This document shows positions 35,601 through 49,085 of a DNA stretch of 64,000 nt, piece by piece. The DNA comes from Symsagittifera roscoffensis. Lineage: Eukaryota; Xenacoelomorpha; Acoela; Convolutidae. The translations under genes were made by a program, and so were the position numbers. The notes beneath the pieces were generated by a model. It had not been told where the DNA came from. It saw only the letters and a program-made list of their open reading frames with translations, and did no database searches. How positions within the stretch are numbered: position 1 is the first letter of the stretch; every line of letters begins with the position of its first letter. Where the stretch lies: the NCBI RefSeq assembly GCF_963678635.1, contig NC_087063.1, positions 51,471,220 through 51,535,219 of the forward strand. The letters are read 5' to 3'.

Positions 35601-38600
35601 GAATCCCACATACTGACCTTATTTCGCGATATGCTGTGTGTTGTGTTTCCATACACTCTCAACCCAATGACTGCATTTACTGCATTTAATCGGCGTTATG
35701 CTTCCAAAATCAGTATTTGGTATTGATGCAATCCCAAATACTGACCTAATTAGTTGATATGCTGTGTGTTCTATACACTCTCAACTCAATGTCTCCAAAT
35801 ATTTAAAATATTCGGCGTGGTGTTTCCAAAGCACTAAAAGAGGACATCCACCGATTTAGGTAATCATGGAATCCCAATTACTGACCAGTATTTGGGATCG
35901 ATGAAATCCCAAATATGGAACTAATTCGACGATTTGCTATGCGTTGGGTTTCTAATCACTCTCAACCTAAGGACTACAAATATTGGATATTTTGCATATT
36001 TATTCCACATTATTCCAAACTTTGGGATTCCATCAATCCCAAATACTGACCAGTATTTGGGATCAATGGAATCCCAAAGACTGACCTAGTTTGACGATTT
36101 GCTAGGCGTTGGGTTTCTAATCACTCTCAACCTAATGATTCCAAATAATGGACATAATCCATATTTATTTCACTTTATTCCAGTTTTTGGGATTTCATCA
36201 ATCCCAAATACTGACCAGTATTTGGGATCGATGGAATCCCAAATACTGACCTTATTTCGCGATATGCTATGTGTTGTGTTTCCATACACTCTCAACCCAA
36301 TGACTACAATTACTGCATTTATTCGGCGTTATGCTTCCAAAATCAGTATTTGGTATTTACGCAATCCCAAATACTGACCGAATTTGTTGATATGCTGTGT
36401 GTTCTATAGACTCTCAACTCAATGACTCCAACTATTGAAAATGTTCGGCGTTGTGTTTCCAAAACACTAAAAGAGGACATCCACCGATTTAGGTAACCAA
36501 AGGAATCCCAATTACTGACCAGTATTCGGGATCGTTGAAATCCCAAATACTAAACTAATTCGACGATTTGCTATGCGTTGGGTTTCTAATCACTCTCAAC
36601 CTAAGGACTTCAAATAAAAAATGATATTTTCCATATTTAATCCACATTATTCCAAATTTTGGGATTCCATCACTCCCAAATACTGACCAGTATTTAGGAT
36701 CGATAGAATCCCAAATACTGACCTAATTTGACGATTTGCTAGGCGTTGAGTTTCTAATTACTCTCAACCCAATGACTACAATTACTGCATTTATTCGCCG
36801 TTATGCTTCCAAAATCAGTATTTGGTATTGACGCAATCCCAAATACTGACCGAATTTGTTGATATGCTGTGTGTTCTATACACTCTCAACTCAATGACTC
36901 CAAATATTGAAAATGTTCGGCGTTTTGTTTCCAAAACACTAAAAGAGGACATCCACCGATTTAGGTAACCAAAGAAATCCCAATTACTGACCAGTATTTG
37001 GGATCGATGAAATGCCAAATACTGAACTAATTCGACGATTTGGTATGCGTTGGGTTTCTAGTCACTCTCAACCTAAGGACTTCAAATAATGGATATATTC
37101 CATATTTATTCCACATTATTCCAAGTTTTGGGATTCCATCAATCCCAAATACTGACCAGTATTTGGGATCGATGGAATCCCAAATACTGACCTTATTTCG
37201 CGATATGCTGTGTGTTGTGTTTCCATACACTCTCAACCCAATGACTACAATTACTGCATTTATTCGGCGTTAGGCTTCCAAAATCAGTATTTGGTTTTGA
37301 CGAAATCCCAACTACTGACCGAATTTGTTGATATGCTGTGTGTTCTATACACTCTCAACTCAATGACTCCAAATATTAAAAATGTTCGGCGTTGTGTTTC
37401 CAAAACACTAAAAGAGGACATCCACCGATTTAGGTAATCATGGAATCCCAATTACTGACCAGTATTTGGGATCGATGAAATCCCAAATACGGAACTAATT
37501 CGACGATTTGCTATGCGTTGGGTTTCTAATCACTCTCAACTTAAGGACTACAAATATTGGATATATTGCATATTTATTCCACATTATTCCAAACTTTGGG
37601 ATTCCATCAATCCCAGATACTGACCAGTATTTGTGATCGATGGAATCCCAAATACTGACCTAGTTTGACGATTTGCTAGGCGTTGGGTTTCTAATCACTC
37701 TCAACCTAATGATCCCAGATAATGGACATATTCCATATTTATTCCACTTTATTCCAGTTTTTGGGATTTCAACAATCCCAAATACTGACTAGTATTTGGG
37801 ATCGATAGAATCGCAAATACTGACCTTATTTCGCGATATGCTGTGTGTTGTGTTTCCATACACTCTCAACCTAATGACTACAATTACTGCATTTATTCGG
37901 CGTTATGCTTCCAAAATCAGTATTTGGTATTGACGCAATCCCAAATACTGACCGAATTTGTTGATATGCTGTGTGTTCTATACACTCTCAACTCAAGGAC
38001 TCCAAATATTAAAAATGTTCGGCGTTGTGTTTCCAAAACACTAAAAGAGGACATCCACCGATTTAGATAACCAAAGGAATCCCAAATACTGACCAGTATT
38101 CGGGATCGGTGAAATCCCAAATACTGAACTAATTCGACGATTTGCTATGCGTTGGGTTTCTAATCACTCTCAACCTAAGGACTTCAAATAAAGAAAGATA
38201 CTTTCCATATTTAATCCACATTATTCCAAATTTTGGGATTCCATCACTCCCAAATACTGACCAGTATTTAGGATCGATATAATCCCAAATACTGACCTAA
38301 TTCGACGATTTGCTATGCGTTGGGTTTCTACTCACTCTCAATCTAAGGACTTCAAATAAAAAAAGATATTTTCCATATTTAATCCACATTATTCCAAATT
38401 TTGGGATTCCATCACTCCCAAATACTGACCAGTGTTTAGGATCGATAGAATCCCAAATACTGACCTAATTTGACGATTTGCTAGGCGTTGAGTTTCTAAT
38501 TACTCTCAACCCAATGACTACAATTACTGCATTTGTTCAGCGTTATGCTTCCAAAATCAGTATTTGGTATTGAAGCAATCCCAAATACTGACCGAATTTG

Positions 38601-38768
38601 TTAATATGCTGTGTGTTCTAAACACTCTCAACTCAATGACTCCAAATATTAAAAATGTTCGGCGTTTTATTTCCAAAACACTGAAAGAGGACATCCACCG
38701 ATTTAGGTAACCAAAGGAATCCCAATTACTGATCAGTATTTGGGATCGATGAAATGCCAAATACTGAA

Positions 38769-39110
38769 CTAATTCGACGATTTGCTATGCGTTGGGTTTC
38801 TAATCACTCTCAACCTAAGGACTTCAAATAAAAAAAGATATTTTCCATATTTAATCCACATTATTCCAAATTTTGGGATTCCATCACTCCCAAATACTGA
38901 CCAGTATTTAGGATCGATAGAATCCCAAATACTGACCTTATTTCGCGATATGCTGTGTGTTGTGTTTCTATACACTCTCAACTCAATGACTCCAAATATT
39001 AAAAATGTTCGGCGTTGTGTTTCCAAAACACTAAAAGAGGACATCCACCGATTTAGATAACCAAAGGAATCCCAATTACTGACCAGTATTCGGGATCGTT
39101 GAAATCCCAA
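38769..39110. repeat. 350-bp short satellite unit, copy 1 of 3
   Basis: Formed by one monomer beginning TAATTCGACGATTTGCTATG and a hybrid monomer whose head (TTATTTCGCGATATGCTG) is of one type and whose tail (CTCAACTCAATGACTCC) is of another. The same segment recurs at 42895-43236 and 45761-46102. These look identical or nearly so. Confidence 0.8.
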
Positions 39111-39376
39111 ATACTGAACTAATTCGACGATTTGCTATGCGTTGGGTTTCTAATCACTCTCAACCTAAGGAATTCAAATAAAAAAAGATATTTTCCATAT
39201 TTAATCCACATTATTCCAAATTTTGGGATTCCATCACTCCCAAATACTGACCAGTATTTAGGATTGATAGAATCCCAAATACTGACCTAATTTGACGATT
39301 TGCTAGGCGTTGAGTTTCTAATTACTCTCAACCCAATGACTACAATTACTGCATTTGTTCAGCGTTATGCTTCCAA

Positions 39377-42300
39377 AATCAGTATTTGGTATTGACGCAA
39401 TCCCAAATACTGACCGAATTTGTTGATATGCTGTGTGTTCTATACACTCTCACCTCAATGACTCCAAATATTAAAAATGTTCGGCGTTTTGTTTCCAATA
39501 CACTAAAAGAGGACATCCACCGATAAAGGTAACCAAAGGTATCCCAATTACTGACCAGTATTCGGGATCGTTGAAATCCCAAATACTGAACTAATTCGAC
39601 GATTTGCTATGCGTTGGGTTTCTAATCACTCTCAACCTAAGGAATTCAAATAAAAAAAGATATTTTCCATATTTAATCCACATTATTCCAAATTTTGGGA
39701 TTCCATCACTCCCAAATACTGACCAGTATTTAGGATTGATAGAATCCCAAATACTGACCTAATTTGACGATTTGCTAGGCGTTGAGTTTCTAATTACTCT
39801 CAACCCAATGACTACAATTACTGCATTTGTTCAGCGTTATGCTTCCAAAATCAGTATTTGGTATTGACGCAATCCCAAATACTGACCGAATTGGTTGATA
39901 TGCTGTGTGTTCTATACACTCTCACCTCAATGACTCCAAATATTAAAAATGTTCGGCGTTGTGTTTCCAAAACACTAAAAGAGGACATCCACCGATTTAG
40001 ATAACCAAAGGAATCCCAATTACTGACCAGTATTCGGGATCGTTGAAATCCCAAATACTGAACTAATTCGACGATTTGCTATGCGTTGGGTTTCTAATCA
40101 CTCTCAACCTAAGGAATTCAAATAAAAAAAGATATTTTCCATATTTAATCCACATTATTCCAAATTTTGGGATTCCATCACTCCCAAATACTGACCAGTA
40201 TTTAGGATTGATAGAATCCCAAATACTGACCTAATTTGACGATTTGCTAGGCGTTGAGTTTCTAATTACTCTCAACCCAATGACTACAATAACTGCATTT
40301 GTTCAGCGTTATGCTTCCAAAATCAGTATTTGGTATTGACGCAATCCCAAATACTGACCGAATTTGTTGATATGCTGTGTGTTCTATACACTCTCACCTC
40401 AATGACTCCAAATAGTAAAAATGTTCGGCGTTTTGTTTCCAATACACTAAAAGAGGACATCCACCGATAAAGGTAACCAAAGGTATCCCAATTACTGACC
40501 AGTATTCGGGATCGTTGAAATCCCAAATACTGAACTAATTCGACGATTTGCTATGCGTTGGGTTTCTAATCACTCTCAACCTAATGAATTCAAATAAAAA
40601 AAGATATTTTCCATATTTAATCCACATTATTCCAAATTTTGGGATTCCATCACTCCCAAATACTGACCAGTATTTAGGATTGATAGAATCCCAAATACTG
40701 ACCTAATTTGACGATTTGCTAGGCGTTGAGTTTCTAATTACTCTCAACCCAATGACTACAATTACTGCATTTGTTCAGCGTTATGCTTCCAAAATCAGTA
40801 TTTGGTATTGACGCAATCCCAAATACTGACCGAATTGGTTGATATGCTGTGTGTTCTATACACTCTCACCTCAATGACTCCAAATATTAAAAATGTTCGG
40901 CGTTTTGTTTCCAATACACTAAAAGAGGACATCCACCGATAAACGTAACCAAAGGTATCCCAATTACTGACCAGTATTCGGGATCGTTGAAATCCCAAAT
41001 ACTGAACTAATTCGACGATTTGCTATGCGTTGGGTTTCTAATCACTCTAAACCTAAGGAATTCAAATAAAAAAAGATATTTTCCATATTTAATCCACATT
41101 ATTCCAAATTTTGGGATTCCATCACTCCCAAATACTGACCAGTATTTAGGATTGATAGAATCCCAAATACTGACCTAATTTGACGATTTGCTAGGCGTTG
41201 AGTTTCTAATTACTCTCAACCCAATGACTACAATTACTGCATTTGTTCAGCGTTATGCTTCCAAAATCAGTATTTGGTATTGACGCAATCCCAAATACTG
41301 ACCGAATTTGTTGATATGCTGTGTGTTCTATACACTCTCACCTCAATGACTCCAAATATTAAAAATGTTCGGCGTTTTGTTTCCAATACACTAAAAGAGG
41401 ACATCCACCGATAAAGGTAACCAAAGGTATCCCAATTACTGACCAGTATTCGGGATCGTTGAAATCCCAAATACTGAACTAATTCGACGATTTGCTATGC
41501 GTTGGGTTTCTAATCACTCTCAACCTAAGGAATTCAAATAAAAAAAGATATTTTCCATATTTAATCCACATTATTCCAAATTTTGGGATTCCATCACTCC
41601 CAAATACTAACCAGTATTTAGGATTGATAGAATCCCAAATACTGACCTAATTTGACGATTTGCTAGGCGTTGAGTTTCTAATTACTCTCAACCCAATGAC
41701 TACAATTACTGCATTTGTTCAGCGTTATGCTTCCAAAATCAGTATTTGGTATTGACGCAATCCCAAATACTGACCGAATTTGTTGATATGCTGTGTGTTC
41801 TATACACTCTCACCTCAATGACTCCAAATATTAAAAATGTTCGGCGTTTTGTTTCCAATACACTAAAAGAGGACATCCACCGATAAAGGTAACCAAAGGT
41901 ATCCCAATTACTGACCAGTATTCGGGATCGTTGAAATCCCAAATACTGAACTAATTCGACGATTTGCTATGCGTTGGGTTTCTAATCACTCTCAACCTAA
42001 GGAATTCAAATAAAAAAAGATATTTTCCATATTTAATCCACATTATTCCAAATTTTGGGATTCCATCACTCCCAAATACTGACCAGTATTTAGGATTGAT
42101 AGAATCCCAAATACTGACCTAATTTGACGATTTGCTAGGCGTTGAGTTTCTAATTACTCTCAACCCAATGACTACAATAACTGCATTTGTTCAGCGTTAT
42201 GCTTCCAAAATCAGTATTTGGTATTGACGCAATCCCAAATACTGACCGAATTTGTTGATATGCTGTGTGTTCTATACACTCTCACCTCAATGACTCCAAA

Positions 42301-42681
42301 TATTAAAAATGTTCGGCGTTGTGTTTCCAAAACACTAAAAGAGGACATCCACCGATTTAGATAACCAAAGGAATCCCAATTACTGACCAGTATTCGGGAT
42401 CGTTGAAATCCCAAATACTGAACTAATTCGACGATTTGCTATGCGTTGGGTTTCTAATCACTCTCAACCTAAGGAATTCAAATAAAAAAAGATATTTTCC
42501 ATATTTAATCCACATTATTCCAAATTTTGGGATTCCATCACTCCCAAATACTGACCAGTATTTAGGATTGATAGAATCCCAAATACTGACCTAATTTGAC
42601 GATTTGCTAGGCGTTGAGTTTCTAATTACTCTCAACCCAATGACTACAATTACTGCATTTGTTCAGCGTTATGCTTCCAAA
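39377..42681. repeat. Homogenised block of 472-bp units
   Basis: Seven consecutive intervals of exactly 472 bp with very few differences between units, unlike the diverged 634-bp part. Two alternating sequence variants are visible: AACACTAAAAGAGG with TTTAGATAACC, versus ATACACTAAAAGAGG with AAAGGTAACC. This indicates recent amplification by unequal crossing-over or replication slippage. Confidence 0.85.
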
Positions 42682-42894
42682 ATCAGTATTTGGTATTGAC
42701 GCAATCCCAAATACTGACCGAATTTGTTGATATGCTGTGTGTTCTATACACTCTCACCTCAATGACTCCAAATATTAAAAATGTTCGGCGTTTTATTTCC
42801 AAAACACTGAAAGAGGACATCCACCGATTTAGGTAACCAAAGGAATCCCAATTACTGATCAGTATTTGGGATCGATGAAATGCCAAATACTGAA

Positions 42895-43236
42895 CTAATT
42901 CGACGATTTGCTATGCGTTGGGTTTCTAATCACTCTCAACCTAAGGACTTCAAATAAAAAAAGATATTTTCCATATTTAATCCACATTATTCCAAATTTT
43001 GGGATTCCATCACTCCCAAATACTGACCAGTATTTAGGATCGATAGAATCCCAAATACTGACCTTATTTCGCGATATGCTGTGTGTTGTGTTTCTATACA
43101 CTCTCAACTCAATGACTCCAAATATTAAAAATGTTCGGCGTTGTGTTTCCAAAACACTAAAAGAGGACATCCACCGATTTAGATAACCAAAGGAATCCCA
43201 ATTACTGACCAGTATTCGGGATCGTTGAAATCCCAA
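42895..43236. repeat. 350-bp short satellite unit, copy 2 of 3
   Basis: Same as 38769-39110, displaced by 4126 bp, which equals eight 472-bp units plus 350. Its left neighbour (42683-42886) also matches that of copy 1, so a block larger than 4 kb was duplicated. Confidence 0.8.
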
Positions 43237-45760
43237 ATACTGAACTAATTCGACGATTTGCTATGCATTGGGTTTCTAATCACTCTCAACCTAAGGAATT
43301 CAAATAAAAAAAGATATTTTCCATATTTAATCCACATTATTCCAAATTTTGGGATTCCATCACTCCCAAATACTGACCAGTATTTAGGATTGATAGAATC
43401 CCAAATACTGACCTAATTTGACGATTTGCTAGGCGTTGAGTTTCTAATTACTCTCAACCCAATGACTACAATTACTGCATTTGTTCAGCGTTATGCTTCC
43501 AAAATCAGTATTTGGTATTGACGCAATCCCAAATACTGACCGAATTTGTTGATATGCTGTGTGTTCTATACACTCTCACCTCAATGACTCCAAATATTAA
43601 AAATGTTCGGCGTTTTGTTTCCAAAACACTTAAAGAGGACATCCACCGATTTAGGTAACCAATGGAATCCCAATTACTGACCAGTATTTGGGATCGATGA
43701 AATGCCAAATACTGAACTAATTCGACGATTTGCTATGCGTTGGGTTTCTAATCACTCCCAACCTAAGGACTTCAAATAATTGATATATTCCATATTTATT
43801 CCACATTTTTCCAAGTTTTGGGATTCCATCGATCCCAAATACTGACCAGTATTTGGGATCGATGGAAACCCAAATACTGACCTTATTTCGCGATATGCTG
43901 TGTGTTGTGTTTCCATACACTCTCAACCCAATGACTACAATTACTGCACTTATTCGGCGTTATGCTTCCAAAATCAGTATTTGGTATTGACGAAATCCCA
44001 AATACTGACCGAATTTGTTGATATGCTGTGTGTTCTATACACTCTGAACTCAATGACTCCAAATATTTAAAATGTTCGGCGTTTTGTTTCCAAAACACTA
44101 AAAGAGGACATCCACCGATTTAGGTAACCAAAGAAATCCCAACTACTGACCAGTATTTGGGATCGATGAAATGCCAAATACTGAACTAATTCGACGATTT
44201 GCTATGCGTTGGGTTTCTAATCACTCTCAACCTAAGGACTTCAAATAATTGATATATTCCATATTTATTCCACATTTTTCCAAGTTTTGGGATTCCATCA
44301 ATCCCAAATACTGACCAGTATTTGGGATCGATGGAAACCCAAATACTGACCTTATTTCGCGATATGCTGTGTGTTGTGTTTCCATACACTCTCAACCCAA
44401 TGACTACAATTACTGCACTTATTCGGCGTTATGCTTCCAAAATCAGTATTTGGTTTTGACGAAATCCCAAATACTGACCGAATTTGTTGATATGCTGTGT
44501 GTTCTATACACTCTCAACTCAATGACTCCAAATATTTAAAATGTTCGGCGTTGTGTTTCCAAAACAGCAAAAGAGGACATCCACCGATTTAGGTAACCAA
44601 AAGAATCCCAATTACTGACCAGTATTTGGAATTGATGAAATCCCAAACACTGAACTAATTCGACGATTTGCTATGCGTTGGGATTCTAATCACTCTCAAC
44701 CTAAGGACTTCAAAAAATGGATATTATCAATATTTGTTCCACATTATTCCAAGTTTTTGGGTTCCATCAATCCCAAATACTGACCAGTATTTGGGATCGA
44801 TGGAATGCCAAATACTGACCTAATTTGACGATTTGCTAGGCGTTGGGTTTCTAATCACTCTAAACCTAATGACTCCAAATAATGGACATATACCATATTT
44901 ATACCACTTTATTCCAGTTTTTGGGATTTCATCAATCCCAAATAGTGACCAGTATTTGGGATCGATGGAAACTCAAATACTGACCTTATTTAGCGATATG
45001 CTGTGTGTTGTGTTTCCATACACTCTCAACCCAATGACTACAATTACTGCATTTGTTCAGCGTTTTGCTTCCAAAATCAGTATTTGGTATTGACGCAATC
45101 CCAAATACTGACCGAATTTGTTGATAGGCTGTGTGTTCTATACACTCTCAACTCAATGACTCCAAATATTAAAAATGTTCGGCGTTTTGTTTCCAAAACA
45201 CTTAAAGAGGACATCCACCGATTTAGGTAAGCAAAGGAATCCCAATTACTGACCAGTATTTGGGATCGAGGAAATGCCAAATTATGAACTAATTCGACGA
45301 TTTGCTATGCGTTGGGTTTCTAATCACTCTCAACCTAAGGACTTCAAATAAAAAAAGATATTTTCCATATTTAATCCACATTATTCCAAATTTTGGGATT
45401 CCATCACTCCCAAATACTGACCAGTATTTAGGCTCGATAGAATCCCAAATACTGACCTAATTTGACGATTTGCTAGGCGTTGAGTTTCTAATTACTCTCA
45501 ACCCAATGACTACAATTACTGCATTTGTTCAGCGTTATGCTTCCAAAATCAGTATTTGGTATTGATGCAATCCCAAATACTGACCGAATTTGTTGATATG
45601 CTGTGTGTTCTATACACTCTCAACTCAATGACTCCAAATATTAAAAATGTTCGGTGTTTTGTTTCCAAAACACTTAAAGAGGACATCCACCGATTTAGGT
45701 AACCAAAGGAATCCCAGTTACTGACCAGTATTTGGGATCGATGAAATGCCAAATACTGAA

Positions 45761-46102
45761 CTAATTCGACGATTTGCTATGCGTTGGGTTTCTAATCACT
45801 CTCAACCTAAGGACTTCAAATAAAAAAAGATATTTTCCATATTTAATCCACATTATTCCAAATTTTGGGATTCCATCACTCCCAAATACTGACCAGTATT
45901 TAGGATCGATAGAATCCCAAATACTGACCTTATTTCGCGATATGCTGTGTGTTGTGTTTCTATACACTCTCAACTCAATGACTCCAAATATTAAAAATGT
46001 TCGGCGTTGTGTTTCCAAAACACTAAAAGAGGACATCCACCGATTTAGATAACCAAAGGAATCCCAATTACTGACCAGTATTCGGGATCGTTGAAATCCC
46101 AA
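45761..46102. repeat. 350-bp short satellite unit, copy 3 of 3
   Basis: Third copy, 2866 bp to the right of copy 2 and set in a different order of neighbouring units, so the higher-order pattern was reshuffled. Confidence 0.8.
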
Positions 46103-47632
46103 ATACTGAACTAATTCGACGATTTGCTATGCGTTGGGTTTCTAATCACTCTCAACCTAAGGAATTCAAATAAAAAAAGATTTTTTCCATATTTAATCCA
46201 CATTATTCCAAACTTTGGGATTCCATCACTCCCAAATACTGACCAGTATTTAGGATTGATAGAATCCCAAATACTGACCTAATTTGACGATTTGCTAGGC
46301 GTTGAGTTTCTAATTACTCTCAACCCAATGACTACAATTACTGCTTTTTTTCAGCGTTATGCTTCCAAAATCAGTATTTGGTATTGACGCAATCCCAAAT
46401 ACTGACCAAATTTGTTGATATGCTGTGTGTTCTATACACTCTCAACTCAATGACTCCAAATATTAAAAATGTTCGGCGTTTTGTTTCCAAAACACTTAAA
46501 GAGGACATCCACCGATTTAGGTAACCAAAGGAATCCCAATTACTAACCAGTATTTGGGATCGATGAAATGCCAAATACTGAACTAATTCGACGATTTGCC
46601 ATGCGTTGGGTTTCTAATCACTCTCAACCTAAGGACTTCAAATAATTGATACATTCCATATTTATTCCACATTTTTCCAAGTTTTGGGATTCCATCAATC
46701 CCAAGTACTGACCAGTATTTGGGATCGATGGAAACCCAAAGACTGACCTTATTTCGCGATATGCTGTGTGTTGTGTTTCCATACACTCTCAACCCAATGA
46801 CTACAATTACTGCATTTATTCGGCGTTATGCTTCCAAAATCAGTATTTGGTATTGACGAAATCCCAAATACTGACCGAATTTGTTGAAATGCTGTGTGTT
46901 CTATACACTCTCAACTCAATGACTCCAAATATTTAAAATGTTCGGCGTTGTGTTTCCAAAACAGCAAAAGAGGACATCCACCGATTTAGGTAACCAAAAG
47001 AATCCCAATTACTGACCAGTATTTGGGATTGATGAAATCCCAAACACTGAACTAATTCGACGATTTGCTATGCGTTGGGTTTCTAATCACTCTCAACCTA
47101 AGGACTTCAAAAAATGGATATTATCAATATTTGTTCCACATTATTCCAAGTTTTTGGGTTCCATCAATCCCAAATACTGACCAGTATTTGGGATCGATGG
47201 AATCCCAAATACTGACCTAATTTGACGATTTGCTAGGTGTTGGGTTTCTAATCACTCTCAACCTAATGACTCCAAATAATGGACATATACCATATTTATA
47301 CCACTTTATTCCAGTTTTTGGGATTTCATCAATCCCAAATAGTGACCAGTATTTGGGATCGATGGAAACTCAAATACTGACCTTATTTCGCGATATGCTG
47401 TGTGTTGTGTTTCCATACACTCTCAACCCAATGACTACAATTACTGCATTTATTCGGCGTTATGCTTCAAAAATCAGTATTTGGTATTGACGCAATCCCA
47501 AATAATGACCTAATTTGTTGATAAGCTGTGTGTTCTATACACTCTCAACTCAATGACTCCAAATATTGAAAATCTTCGGCGTTGTGTTTCCAAAACACTA
47601 AAAGAGGACATCCACCGATTTAGGTAACCAAT

Positions 47633-47796
47633 GTTTTAAGACTTGTTCGTGGATTCCGCTGACAATGGTTAAGTCTTTGCTTTTAAATTCAGCCTTGCTA
47701 GAGATAAGAATTCCAGCTCAGCTTTTGATTGTTCATATGCAAGGTCAGTATTGAACAAAATTCGAACCGACTTACAGTTTGCGGAATCCACTTACA
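47633..47796. other. Right edge of the insertion
   Basis: From the end of the satellite to the inverted terminal word. Holds GTGGATTCCGCTGACAA near 47651 and CTTACAGTTTGCGGAATCCA near 47771, relatives of the left-end repeats. Confidence 0.55.
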
Positions 47797-47829
47797 TTTG
47801 CACGTATATACGTTACAGGTATGCGTACG

Positions 47830-49076
47830 TTACAGGTATATGTATGCGAAATTCACTGAAATTATGTTTGAGGAACCCACTTAAACTTTGGAACATATTT
47901 TGAGAGTTGTCTCTGGAATGCAGAAACATACAGACACGAAATTGTGCTCCTAACCAGTTCACTCATTGGCCTCGTAATGGTTCAAGTTCAGATTTGTGTT
48001 TTTGCCTACCCCGATAGTAATTTTTTTTTGGGTCTCTAAATCGTTATCGTCGTAGATTGTTCTTATGTTTAAAATAAAATCATCGTCATTGTCGCTAGTT
48101 CTCTCTTCTGACCAGGCATTTATAACCCCAAAAAAGTTTTCTTCATAGCTCGATTGTGGTTTCGAAAGGAAAAATTGACAATTCTGATTATTTAAAATTT
48201 TTCTACACTATTTACAGTCAGTTTTTTAGCTTTTGATTTGAGAGTCTCCATATACTAATTTCATTTCTCTATGTTCAGGCTTGGTTCTCTTTTTACAGGA
48301 TTAAATTTTTCGTACATCTTGCCGTTATTACTGGAGCTGTTATTGGCCCTCGTCAAGTTGGTTAATTTCTGGTGATTAAGATATCCTTTTCATCGATTAT
48401 TGCCTGATTTAGAGCATCCGCTGTATTTAAAGTTTCTGACTGCAGCCTCCGTTGAAATGACAATTTCTCATATTGAAGATAAAAACGTCTCGAATCCTAT
48501 CTTGATCGGCATTTAACTGGATTTCGCATTTAGTTTAGCCAACTTAGATAGTGCAGAACTGTTTATAAGACCCTCTGTCTTTTTCTTTTTGGCTCAATGA
48601 TTTGTACCGCTCGAAGGTTTATTAGCTGGTTTTACAAATGCGGCTTCCAGGAGTTTGAAAAAATCTTTAAAGGAGACTGATAAAACTTTCACTCCAGAGT
48701 GCTTCTGTGAAAAGACTCTTTTTCATTCAGAGTCAAGGGCTAGGTATAAAATTGATCTTACTTTTTTATCCGCCTCGAATCTTCTCATGCTTTCGAATTT
48801 TCTTTTCTCCTCATCGATTCTTTTATCCTCAGCCTTCTCATAAATTTTCAATACTTCTTTATTTCTGGCTTCCCTGTCTTTCCTCTGAGTTTCAGTTTTG
48901 GAATCTTGAGCGCCTTCTAAAATTGGGATTTTGGTTTCTGACTGCGCTGAATCTTTCAGATTATCGATGTCAATGTTTTCTTTGGCTATTATTGCCAAAT
49001 GGGTGGGTCGTTCAATGGTGTGATTTGGCCAAGAGGCGGGAATTCCCCGCAGTTTCGAATCAGATAACTGCGCCAT
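47830..49076 (-). pseudogene. gag: gag remnant (element B)
   Basis: Starts with an ATG 10 bp inside the 5' LTR. The first 117 codons are open (MAQLSDSKLRGIPASWPNH at the start), with a highly charged helical part (EEKRKFESMRRFEADKK near residues 88-104). After a stop the frame can be followed in pieces: DFFKLLEAAFVKP near 48655, ALSKLAKLN near 48550 and NPVKREPSLNIEK near 48300. Composition and place directly after the LTR fit gag. I do not see a zinc knuckle; it may have been removed at the insertion junction. Confidence 0.6.
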
Positions 49077-49085
49077 AATAAGAAG

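Larger units (their letters stand above)
29705..47632. repeat. 18-kb higher-order satellite array
   Basis: About 31 tandem units. Tracking one marker (ATCAGTATTTGG after GCTTCCAA), the spacing is about 634 bp over most of 30838-36341. One unit of about 434 bp occurs before 31905. Further right it is mixed: 472, 470, 632, 640, 822, then 472 exactly seven times (39377-42681), then 822, 472, 472, 628, 472, 822, 471, 632. A 634-bp unit consists of four related monomers of about 130-180 bp. All share GAT(A/T)TGCTNTGYGTT and CTCTCAACYYAATGACT blocks and end near CCCAAATACTGACC. It also has palindromic junctions. ORFs inside are only repeat artefacts. Confidence 0.9.
29391..47796. mobile_element. 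Inverted-repeat element carrying the satellite array
   Basis: The left end reads TGTAAGCGGAATCCGCAA (29391-29408). The right end, reverse-complemented, reads TGTAAGTGGATTCCGCAA (47779-47796), 16 of 18 bases the same. Further copies of the same word lie just inside the left end. The element sits in retroelement B between gag and protease. No transposase ORF is visible, and nearly all the interior is satellite. No clear target duplication: TGCA occurs 1-2 bp outside each end, but not in register. Confidence 0.6.

Noticed and set aside
29705-47632. Dozens of ORFs of 65-113 codons with similar sequences on both strands of the satellite
   Set aside because: They recur at the repeat period, exist on both strands at the same place and simply mirror the monomer sequence. 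No signal peptide, domain or codon bias supports translation.
29705-47632. CRISPR-like array (regular repeats with palindromes)
   Set aside because: The context is a eukaryotic genome, the spacers are themselves repeated, the period is hundreds of bases and there are no cas genes.
29705-47632. CENP-B box in the satellite
   Set aside because: I looked for the TTCG...CGGG-type core in the monomers and did not see it. Centromere function remains only a hypothesis from the higher-order structure.
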